Source: GCA-2720975 sp964469565
GTDB taxonomy: Bacteria > Planctomycetota > UBA1135 > GCA-002686595
Assembly (NCBI GenBank): GCA_964469565.1
Contig: CAYXZD010000008.1
Location: 1 to 64,000 of the forward strand
Direction: 5' to 3'
DNA: 64,000 bases
Shown here one piece after another: positions 51,831 through 59,195 of the stretch (position 1 is its first letter; every line of letters begins with the position of its first letter). Position numbers and translations under genes: made by a program. A model generated the notes under the pieces. The model worked only from the letters and a program-made list of their open reading frames with translations, had not been told where the DNA came from and did not search any database.

Positions 51831-53177
51831 TTACAGAGAGGGGTTGCCCGGAGTGTTCGAGGCCGGCGCTTGGGTGAGTCTTAGACCCTGCCCTGCTGAG
51901 GGAGCCTCGGCGGGTTCTCTCCCAATGGAGGGCGGGGTCGGCCCTGCTTGGCTGGGCAGATACGGGTGAGACTCTCCAGCGTAAATACGCGGGAGTCGCC
52001 CGAGGGCGCATGTGAGTTCGTGCGGGATCGTACCCATGGTTTGGGCAAGCTCTTCGAGCCGTAACTCTGGATCCGCCTCGGAGGCCGGAGCTGGGCTGAG
52101 GCCGGATTGACTGGGCCCGGCCGCATCCCTTCCTAGGATTGTCACTGTTTGCCCCACATGCACACCCTCGAGGTGTCCCACATCGACCGTGGTATAGTCC
52201 ATTGAGATGCGCCCCACGATCGGCGCACGCCGACCTCCGATGAGAACATCCCAATCGTGTAGGTTGCGGGGCAAGCCGTGACCATAACCGATAGGCAGGG
52301 TGGCAATGCGGGTGGAGCGGGGGGCGCGCCAAAGCGAGCCATACCCGACCGGTGTTCCTTGGGGCACGTCTTTCATGAACACGATGCGAGATCGTACGCT
52401 CATGACCTGGTCCAGATTGGCAGGGGCACTGAGGGAGCGGGGCAAGGCACCGTAAGCGGCGATACCTATGCGTACGGTTTCCCCGCTGGCATGTATGGGG
52501 GAGCAGGCATTTCGATCTGCGGGCAGGGGCATGGACTCTCGCAGCCCCGTGAACAAACCTGCCGAGTTCAGTGCGTGGATCCAGCCTGTGGGCAGATCGA
52601 GGGCTCGGGCCTGATCGATGAGGCCATGGAATCGGCTGAGTTGTTGTTGAGCACTCGGGCAATGGGCACCGTCGGGGGCCGAGAGGTGGGTCATGAGCCC
52701 TGCCATGTCCAGATTCGAAGCCCCGTGTACAGCCTTGAGCAGGTCTAGGGCTACCTCCGGGGGGACACCCAAGCGTCCCATGCCGGTGTCCACATTGACA
52801 TGTACTCGGGCCCTCAGGCCCATCCGGTGGGCAAGCTCCTGCAGGGCCTTGCATCGCTCGGAGGCGTGCAGGCCAACTTCGATGTCATGGCGAAGGCAAG
52901 CAGTCCATTCTTCTTCGACGACGGTCCCCAGGATCAAGATCGGGGCACGCAGGCCCGCCTGCCGGAGTTCCAGTGCCTCGCCAGTGCTCCCTACGCCGAG
53001 CGCTCCGATGCCACATCGTAGGGCATGGTGGGCGATGCCCACGGCCCCGTGCCCATAGGCGTCCTGTTTGACTACGAGCATGATGCGAACCCCCCGACCG
53101 GCTCGCTGCCGAACGGCTGAGAGATTCCGCGCCAAGGCGTCGAGGTTGATTTCAGTCCATGCTCGGATGCTGTCCAC
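51831..53177 (-). CDS. alr: Alanine racemase
   Basis: A 448-aa PLP enzyme. The PLP Lys lies in LVVKQDAYGHG (Lys37). VHVNVDTGMGRLG, ALNSAGLF, VGYGSLW (catalytic Tyr segment) and GRISMDYTTVDVG are further family motifs. It converts L- to D-alanine for peptidoglycan. It is about 70 residues longer than usual, owing to a Ser/Pro-rich insert near residue 350 and a Pro-rich tail of about 60 residues. The start is GTG, with TATTCT 9 nt before it and TTGATC 16 nt further up. Confidence 0.92.
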   Translation of the reverse strand: MDSIRAWTEINLDALARNLSAVRQRAGRGVRIMLVVKQDAYGHGAVGIAHHALRCGIGALGVGSTGEALELRQAGLRAPILILGTVVEEEWTACLRHDIEVGLHASERCKALQELAHRMGLRARVHVNVDTGMGRLGVPPEVALDLLKAVHGASNLDMAGLMTHLSAPDGAHCPSAQQQLSRFHGLIDQARALDLPTGWIHALNSAGLFTGLRESMPLPADRNACSPIHASGETVRIGIAAYGALPRSLSAPANLDQVMSVRSRIVFMKDVPQGTPVGYGSLWRAPRSTRIATLPIGYGHGLPRNLHDWDVLIGGRRAPIVGRISMDYTTVDVGHLEGVHVGQTVTILGRDAAGPSQSGLSPAPASEADPELRLEELAQTMGTIPHELTCALGRLPRIYAGESHPYLPSQAGPTPPSIGREPAEAPSAGQGLRLTQAPASNTPGNPSL

Positions 53178-53186
53178 GATTCGATG

Positions 53187-53214
53187 AGAATAGCGCTCAC
53201 CCGAGGTGGATCAA
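53187..53214 (-). promoter_or_regulatory. Promoter of alr-asmA-like operon
   Basis: TTGATC, a 16-nt spacer, then TATTCT, which ends 9 nt before the GTG at 53177. The leader would be only about 2-3 nt. Confidence 0.5.
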
Positions 53215-53287
53215 AGGCTCTCCCGGGAACGGCCGATGGGGTGCCAAATCCCACTGGCAACAATCGCGTCTAGGGTGGGGCTAGGCG

Positions 53288-53316
53288 TTGACAATGCATG
53301 ATCTGCGGAGCATTCT
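53288..53316 (+). promoter_or_regulatory. Promoter candidate for the histone-like gene
   Basis: A perfect TTGACA, a 17-nt spacer, then CATTCT (three of six). Transcription would start near 53323, giving a leader of about 75 nt before the ATG at 53399. Confidence 0.5.
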
Positions 53317-53398
53317 CTCACCCGAGTTTCGGACCTATTTTTCCCGCCCCGGTCATCCGTGGGCCGCACCGCCCGCACTGGGCAAGGCAATAGACATC

Positions 53399-53674
53399 AT
53401 GGCCAAGAAGGCACGCAAGAAAGCAACCAAGAAGAAAGCGACCAAGAAGAAGGCAGCCAAGAAGGTCGCCAAGAAGGGCGCCAAGAAAAAAGGCGGCAAG
53501 AAGAAGAGTGTCGACCTGATCATCAGCAAGGCTCGTACAAAGGCTGCTGCTGGGCTGAATGTATCCAGTGATTTCTACGTGGCCCTTGATGAAATGGTTC
53601 GCGCCAGCATCGCCACCGCCGAAGGCCGCGCTTCTGCCAACAACCGCAAGACGCTCCGTCCCCAGGATCTGTAG
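53399..53674 (+). CDS. Histone-like protein: lysine-rich tail plus histone-fold-like segment
   Basis: A 91-aa protein. Residues 1-36 are almost only Lys, Ala, Thr and Gly in KKAxKK units, like bacterial histone H1/Hc1-type proteins. Residues 37-91 are different: SVDLIISKARTKAAAGLNVS, then DFYVALDEMVRASIATAEGR and NNRKTLRPQDL. That pattern of helix, a long amphipathic helix, and a short R-K-T-L-x-P-x-D-L motif resembles the alpha2-L2-alpha3 part of archaeal and eukaryotic histones. It probably binds and compacts DNA. It has its own promoter and a strong terminator, so it is likely well expressed. Confidence 0.8.
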   Translation: MAKKARKKATKKKATKKKAAKKVAKKGAKKKGGKKKSVDLIISKARTKAAAGLNVSSDFYVALDEMVRASIATAEGRASANNRKTLRPQDL

Positions 53675-53742
53675 GTTCAAGGAGGACGGTCCGGCGTCTC
53701 TCGCCGGCCGCCGGGCCTGCCTTTCGCGAACGGCCCGAAACA

Positions 53743-53788
53743 GATGCCCCGCAGTGTGCACTCGCCACTACGGGGCATCTTTGTTATT
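53743..53788 (+). terminator. Terminator of the histone-like gene
   Basis: GATGCCCCG pairs with CGGGGCATC, with an inner AGTG/CACT stem, followed by a T-rich run. It is 69 nt after the stop. The region 53675-53742 holds no gene. Confidence 0.8.
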
Positions 53789-53870
53789 GCTCGTGTGTTC
53801 GCTGCCTCACCCTGTCGGGCACCGCGGACCGAATCAGCCCGGCGAGTCGAGATCGTTGGAGAGCGTTCGG

Positions 53871-54536
53871 CTACCGCCTACGAATGTTGGCCGCGAAGGG
53901 GCGCAGGTACAGGGGCTCAACTTGCTCGGGCTGGAGTGGCCCTTGCGACTTGAAGCGAGCGATACCCAGCTCAAGAATCTCGGCGGCCTGGGGAACGCTG
54001 CACTCGCGAACCCGCTGGCGCTCTTGAGTCGTGAAGTCAGCATTGAGGACCGTGGCATCACTCACGAGCAAGCAATCGGTCTGCGGAAGGTCGGCTCGCC
54101 ACTCATGTGCAGAAATAACGCTGGGGGAATGCAGGCATTCCAAGCCGCTGTCCGTGCGCAGATAGCATGCGCGATAGAATTGCTTGGAGCGTGCGTCGAG
54201 AAGAACAGCCCCGCTTTCCCCGCACTCAAGGTTCTTGATGGCAATGGCTTCGAATGATGGCACAGCCTGTAGATCAGCCGAGCATCCGCGCGAAATCCCC
54301 AGGGCCGTTGCGATGCCGACCCTCAGACCCGTGTAACTTCCTGGGCCGGTGCCAACAATGACTTGTTGAATTCGGCTGGGTGCTATGTCGAGTTCGATGA
54401 GTAATGAGTGGAGTTCGGGCAGCAGGTCGCTTGCGTTTCGACAGTCCTGATCCAGCGTGATCTGTCGGGTCACACCTGCTGTTCGGATGGCTACCGATGG
54501 AGGCCTAGCCGAGGTCTCAATGGCGATGATCAGCAT
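53871..54536 (-). CDS. tsaB: tRNA threonylcarbamoyladenosine biosynthesis protein TsaB
   Basis: A 221-aa ASKHA-fold protein. MLIIAIETSARPPSVAI, RNASDLLPELHSLL and VGTGPGSYTGLRVGIATALG are diagnostic. TsaB pairs with TsaD and TsaE to make t6A37 in ANN-decoding tRNAs. The ATG at 54536 is chosen because it begins the conserved first strand. It lies 43 nt after glmM on the same strand and is the last gene of the ftsH-folP-cdaA-glmM-tsaB run. Confidence 0.9.
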   Translation of the reverse strand: MLIIAIETSARPPSVAIRTAGVTRQITLDQDCRNASDLLPELHSLLIELDIAPSRIQQVIVGTGPGSYTGLRVGIATALGISRGCSADLQAVPSFEAIAIKNLECGESGAVLLDARSKQFYRACYLRTDSGLECLHSPSVISAHEWRADLPQTDCLLVSDATVLNADFTTQERQRVRECSVPQAAEILELGIARFKSQGPLQPEQVEPLYLRPFAANIRRR

Positions 54537-54579
54537 GGTGGGTGGGATGGGATGGAGTGGGGAGGCCAGCAGTGGAGGG

Positions 54580-55950
54580 CTACTGGGGAAGGGCCAAACT
54601 GGCCTGGATCGTTTGGGCAAGCTTGTCGGCTTGCCGCTTGATCGTGGGCTCGTCGGGGCCTTCCACCATCACTCGAGCCACGTTTTCAGTGCCTGAGTAG
54701 CGCAACAGCACGCGGCCCTCCTCGCCGAGCTCTCTTTCCACAAGCGCTGCCGCCTCGACGACTCTGGGCAGCTTGTCGAGGTCGGGTTTCGTGTCCACGG
54801 GCACGTTGAGTAGAACTTGGGGATAGGGTTGGTAGGGGGCAGCGAGAATCGAGAGGGGCACATCGCTGGCTTGCATGACTTCGAGCACTGCGAGGGCGGT
54901 TACTAGACCGTCTCCGATAAAGCCTCCGTCATGGCCAAGAATGATGTGGCCTGATTGTTCCCCGCCCAGATCGAGGCTGTGCTCCCGCATGGCCTCGACA
55001 ACGGCCCGGTCGCCCACAGCGACTTCGAGGACGGAGACACCCACTTCTTTGAGTGCGCGATGGAGTCCACGGTTACTCATGACCGTGGCGACGATGCGGG
55101 GGTCGCCATAGAGGTTTTGTTGCGCTGCGTGGCGTGCGATGACAGTCATGATTCCATCGCCGTGCACGAGAGCCCCGGTCTCGTCGCTCAAGATGCACCG
55201 ATCGCCGTCCCCGTCCAGGGAAATCCCGAGGTGGGCGCCGTGTTCTGACACGGCTGCTTGCATGGCCTCGGGGTGAGTTGAACCGCATCTGTCGTTGATG
55301 TTGGTTCCATCGGGCTCGATGGCGAGGCAGTGGACGGTCGCTCCCAGTTGTCGCAGAACTTCGGGGGCGACTCGACTGCCTGCACCATTTGCGCAATCAA
55401 TGACCAGCGACTTTCCTCGCAGGTCAAGCATCGCGCCCTTGTCCTCGATGAGGTGCTTCAGATAAGCGGCTTCTTGTTCGGGGTGTCCGATGGGGGCAGC
55501 CCACGAGGAGGGGTCCACGCTGGCTAGCTGGTGTAACCCAGCGGCCCCCCCGAGAAGCTCTTCCATGCGGGATTGGTCTGCGTCCGTTGGCTTACCCCCT
55601 CGTGCACTAAAAAGCTTGATGCCGTTGTCGGCGGCCGGGTTGTGGGAAGCGCTGAGCATGGCGCCTAGACAGTAAGATCCCTGCCGGACTAACCACGCGA
55701 GGCCAGGAGTTGGAATCAGGCCCACGCTGTGGCTTTCGATTCCAGCGGCTGCGAGTCCCGCAGCCAGGGCCCGTTCGAGTTCGGGACCTGAGCGTCGCCC
55801 ATCGTGTCCGAGTAGTGCTGGGAGCTTGTCTCCGTGCGACATTGAGGCCCCGGCCGCTTGCCCCACAGCATAGACCGCTGCCGGGGAGAGCCACTCTTCA
55901 CCGGCACGCCCCCGGATGCCATCGGTTCCAAAAATCTCAGTCGTCGCCAT
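54580..55950 (-). CDS. glmM: Phosphoglucosamine mutase
   Basis: A 456-aa alpha-D-phosphohexomutase. Opening EIFGTDGIRGRAGEEWL, catalytic Ser102 in GAMLSASHNP, the Mg2+ loop DGDGDR and the sugar loop GEQSGHI followed by the phosphate loop RYSGTENVARVM are all present. It converts glucosamine-6-phosphate to glucosamine-1-phosphate for peptidoglycan and LPS. It sits 28 nt after the c-di-AMP cyclase gene; cdaA-cdaR-glmM is the classic order, and CdaA is known to interact with GlmM in Firmicutes. The frame is open upstream to 56124, but conservation starts at 55950. Confidence 0.95.
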   Translation of the reverse strand: MATTEIFGTDGIRGRAGEEWLSPAAVYAVGQAAGASMSHGDKLPALLGHDGRRSGPELERALAAGLAAAGIESHSVGLIPTPGLAWLVRQGSYCLGAMLSASHNPAADNGIKLFSARGGKPTDADQSRMEELLGGAAGLHQLASVDPSSWAAPIGHPEQEAAYLKHLIEDKGAMLDLRGKSLVIDCANGAGSRVAPEVLRQLGATVHCLAIEPDGTNINDRCGSTHPEAMQAAVSEHGAHLGISLDGDGDRCILSDETGALVHGDGIMTVIARHAAQQNLYGDPRIVATVMSNRGLHRALKEVGVSVLEVAVGDRAVVEAMREHSLDLGGEQSGHIILGHDGGFIGDGLVTALAVLEVMQASDVPLSILAAPYQPYPQVLLNVPVDTKPDLDKLPRVVEAAALVERELGEEGRVLLRYSGTENVARVMVEGPDEPTIKRQADKLAQTIQASLALPQ

Positions 55951-55978
55951 ACCCTGTTCCCCCGTTTGCCCTGCGGCC

Positions 55979-58015
55979 CTAGTTGTTCGCGCCTCCGCTC
56001 TCGGAGTTGGGAGCGGGTTCATTGGGTCGCTGGGTTTCGACCAGTTGGATGATAGGCTCATCGAAAACGATGCGCAAATCACCCGGCGCTGCATTGGCAC
56101 AGGCCTGGGTGAAACGGCCCTCATCGAGGGGAAGACGAGTACGCCAATCTTCTAACCCAAGAGTCTGGATGGCGGCGCGGGTGGAGTCAGGGGGGACGGC
56201 GTCAGCATCGATAAAAACACGCATGTGCTTCTTGACGAAATTGACGATTGCGGCCCGGTCAGCCATCCAGTCATCGGAGTCTCGCTCTCCGTGCACCAAT
56301 CCTCGGGTGAATATGCTCACTTGAGCATGTTGTGAAGGCGCCTCGAACTCACGAGCTTCTGGAGAATTGGCGTCGTAGTCGGGGTCGAGGTGTTGAAGGC
56401 CGATGACGATGTCCAGGGCCCGGCACTCGACCTCGACAGCTCGCACAGGCACCTCGACCTCGATGCGTTCCACATCAAGGCTCACCTCAGCCGCTTGCCA
56501 AGCTGGGCCAAGGCCCGTACTCATCCTCTGGCTGGATTGGTGCCCAGCACCCAATTGGACGCGGGCGAGAAGCGCACCCTCTTCAGGGGAGTCCTGGCCC
56601 AATTGGCTGATGATGCTCAGTGGACCGGATACCCGCACGTGGCTTGGATGGAAAATGAGTTGGCTGGGGTCGAATTCATAGCGGGCGTCCAACTCTGTGG
56701 AGTCGATCTCGATCATTTGTCGAGTGAGTTGAATCGTCCGATCCGAGAACACCTCGCTCATCAAGGCAGGCGGGGATTCACTCCAGCTCACCTTGAGGTC
56801 GTTTCCGAGCTCTACGCCATTGCGAGTCAAACTGGTGAGGTCTAGCAACACATCTGTGCGATCGGAGAATCCTCCTCGGTCAGAGTTAGGCTCTTGTGTA
56901 CTCGCTGATTGGGCGACGATGCGCCACTGTCCCGCCTCTTCGAGAGCTGCGAGTTTCTCGCGTGGGCCACTAAAGCTCAATTGAGCAGGGATGCCTTGGG
57001 GATGTGGAGAGAATCGGTGGCCGCTGGGTAAAACCACCGTCAGCGTCCGCGCGCGTTCAGCACTGGGGATGTTGACACCCTCTTGGCGAATGTGAAGGCC
57101 GAGCTCTAATCGTCCTGTGTTGCTTTGATAAGCCCCGTAGAACACAAGGGATGCGAGCACGAACGCGGCGATTTTCTGGCCTAGGTTTTCAGAGATGGCG
57201 CGTTGGATCCAGGGCACTTGCTCCTGCTGCGGCTCACCAGATTGCGGAACAAGGTCGTCACTGCCAACGCGTTCACGAAGGGTCTCTTCAAGTTTGGCGG
57301 CGGGGATACGTCGCTCGATCTGCCCGCGCTTGCAGATCGAGATGATGCCCGATTCCTCAGAGACTGTGATGGTGACTGCGTCGGTTTCCTCAGTCAATCC
57401 GAGGGCTGCGCGGTGTCGCGTGCCTGTTGATTTGCTGATCTCAACGTTCTCGGTCAAGGGAAATAGGCTGGCCGCGGCGACGAGGCGATCGCCCCGAATG
57501 ATGACAGCTCCGTCATGCAGGGTGCCTCCGTGCTGAAAGATACTGTCGAGTAGCAGCCGATTGGCTTGGGCGTCAAGTTTGACCGCTCCCTCGATGTATG
57601 CGTCGAGGGGAGTCTTGCGCTCGATGGCAATCAGTGCCCCCTGTTTCTTGAGAGCCATGGTTTGCACGGCAGCGGCTACCTCGCTCAAGACTTCCATGCG
57701 GTGCGTTCGCAGGAATCGCCCGAGCAAGGGGTTTTCGCTCAGCGTGAAGATGCCCCGGCGTAGTTCGGGCTGGAATATGATCGCGATGATCACAAAGACG
57801 AGGGCCTGTAGCCCTGCGATGATGCCTTCGATCTCTACTAACCCGTACGCTTGGGCGACCATGCCCATTCCATAGATGCCGACGATCAATATGAGGCTCA
57901 CTCCACTGACCAAGCCACTTCCGCGCGTGGTGCGCAGGAAACTCATCAAGAGGTAGATCCCGAAGGTGAGGATCAAAACCTGAATCAAGATCTTAGGAGA
58001 AAGGAGCAGTGACAT
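55979..58015 (-). CDS. cdaA: Diadenylate cyclase CdaA fused to a CdaR/YbbR regulator
   Basis: A 678-aa fusion. Residues 1-82 hold three helices and 83-240 the DAC domain, with LHDGAVII (Asp168-Gly-Ala) and GTRHRAALG (198-206), the two catalytic motifs that make c-di-AMP from two ATP. A fourth helix (about 279-297, KIAAFVLASLVFYGAYQ) is followed by about 375 residues of extracytoplasmic beta-rich sequence with the spacing of YbbR repeats, as in CdaR, the membrane regulator of CdaA that is normally a separate gene. Thus the sensor and the cyclase share one chain. It lies just upstream of glmM. Confidence 0.85.
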   Translation of the reverse strand: MSLLLSPKILIQVLILTFGIYLLMSFLRTTRGSGLVSGVSLILIVGIYGMGMVAQAYGLVEIEGIIAGLQALVFVIIAIIFQPELRRGIFTLSENPLLGRFLRTHRMEVLSEVAAAVQTMALKKQGALIAIERKTPLDAYIEGAVKLDAQANRLLLDSIFQHGGTLHDGAVIIRGDRLVAAASLFPLTENVEISKSTGTRHRAALGLTEETDAVTITVSEESGIISICKRGQIERRIPAAKLEETLRERVGSDDLVPQSGEPQQEQVPWIQRAISENLGQKIAAFVLASLVFYGAYQSNTGRLELGLHIRQEGVNIPSAERARTLTVVLPSGHRFSPHPQGIPAQLSFSGPREKLAALEEAGQWRIVAQSASTQEPNSDRGGFSDRTDVLLDLTSLTRNGVELGNDLKVSWSESPPALMSEVFSDRTIQLTRQMIEIDSTELDARYEFDPSQLIFHPSHVRVSGPLSIISQLGQDSPEEGALLARVQLGAGHQSSQRMSTGLGPAWQAAEVSLDVERIEVEVPVRAVEVECRALDIVIGLQHLDPDYDANSPEAREFEAPSQHAQVSIFTRGLVHGERDSDDWMADRAAIVNFVKKHMRVFIDADAVPPDSTRAAIQTLGLEDWRTRLPLDEGRFTQACANAAPGDLRIVFDEPIIQLVETQRPNEPAPNSESGGANN

Positions 58016-58047
58016 GGAGGAGCGATGCGGACGGGAAGAGTGTTGGG

Positions 58048-59181
58048 TTAATCGGCCGAGAGCCCCATGGGGTCGCGCAGGGCAAGGGCAACGGCGGCAG
58101 CTTCAGACATTGTGCCCACATCATGGACTCTCAGAATGGCTGCCCCGCCCTCGATGCAGGTGGCGAGGGCGGCTGCTGTTCCACCCAAACGGTGGTTGGG
58201 CTGGTCGGGCTGGGCTTCGAGACTCCAGTCTTGGGGTTTCTCCCGGCCCGTGATGTGGCCAATGAAGGATTTTCTAGAAACCCCCACCAGAATGGGGAGC
58301 CCGAGGCTGCGAAGTTGGGGCAGCCCACGCAGGAGGGCAATGTTATGTTCGAGGCGTTTGCCGAAGCCAATGCCGGGATCAATGATGAGCTGGCTTTCTT
58401 GGATACCCGCCTCAAGGCAGATTCCAGCGCGTCGCCGCAGGTAGGCACTCACCTCATCGAGGGGATCTTTGTAGGTCGGATCGGACTGCATGGACTCAGG
58501 GGTGCCTTGTGAGTGCATCAGTACAAATTGTGCATGATGCTCCCGGACGATACAGAGCATACGCTCATCGGCCTCGCCTGCCCTCACATCATTGACCCAA
58601 CTCGCCCCTGCCTGCAAGGCAGCCTCTGCTACCTCAGGTTTGGTCGTGTCGATACTGATGGGCACAGAAATCTCCCCAGCTAGGGCCCTAATGACGGGCA
58701 AGACACGCGCTAATTCCTCATCGACGCTGACGGGTGAGGCACCTGGGCGGGTGGATTCTCCGCCCACATCGATAATATCCGCCCCTTCAGCGGCGAGTCG
58801 CAGACCGTGTTCGCAGGCTCGATCCTCAGACTCGAAGTGCCCACCGTCAGAAAAACTATCGGGGGTGACATTGAGAATCCCCATGATGCGCGGATGGGGG
58901 AGTGGTGCGGCGTAGGCAGCGTGTGCAGCCAACAGTAACCGTGCGGTGGCATGACTGGGGGCTGCCCTGCGGAGGTCTTCTTCCCTCATCGAACCCAGCT
59001 CGACTCCCCGCCGGGTCGATTCCAGCTGGATCCCGAGGGATTCCAGAGCGTCGGGAGGGACACTTGATTGACTCCACTGAAACCGCAGGTGGCCCGGAAC
59101 CGGCGAGCGGTAAGCCATGGCATTCATGGCAATGGCCTCGAGTCCGAACAACTCCCGCTGGGCGACAGGGGCCTTGGACAT
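58048..59181 (-). CDS. folP: Dihydropteroate synthase
   Basis: A 377-aa enzyme. The TIM-barrel signatures IMGILNVTPDSFSDGG, DIIDVGGESTRPG, IDTTKPEVAEAAL, WVNDVRA, DPGIGFGK and ILVGVSRKSFIG are complete. It joins pterin pyrophosphate with p-aminobenzoate in folate synthesis. It has about 90 extra N-terminal residues before the barrel, without a recognised domain. It lies 14 nt after ftsH and 32 nt before cdaA, all in one direction; ftsH-folP-glmM linkage is common in bacteria. Confidence 0.95.
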   Translation of the reverse strand: MSKAPVAQRELFGLEAIAMNAMAYRSPVPGHLRFQWSQSSVPPDALESLGIQLESTRRGVELGSMREEDLRRAAPSHATARLLLAAHAAYAAPLPHPRIMGILNVTPDSFSDGGHFESEDRACEHGLRLAAEGADIIDVGGESTRPGASPVSVDEELARVLPVIRALAGEISVPISIDTTKPEVAEAALQAGASWVNDVRAGEADERMLCIVREHHAQFVLMHSQGTPESMQSDPTYKDPLDEVSAYLRRRAGICLEAGIQESQLIIDPGIGFGKRLEHNIALLRGLPQLRSLGLPILVGVSRKSFIGHITGREKPQDWSLEAQPDQPNHRLGGTAAALATCIEGGAAILRVHDVGTMSEAAAVALALRDPMGLSAD

Positions 59182-59195
59182 CGCTGACCGGTGGC

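Noticed and set aside
51736..52854. A 372-aa open frame overlapping alr in another frame of the same strand
   Set aside because: The product is Pro/Arg/His-rich with no domain, whereas the overlapping alr frame has every family motif.
53288..53398. An N-terminal extension of the histone-like protein from TTG at 53288
   Set aside because: The TTG is the first half of a perfect TTGACA -35 box, and the added residues do not match the lysine-rich start at 53399.
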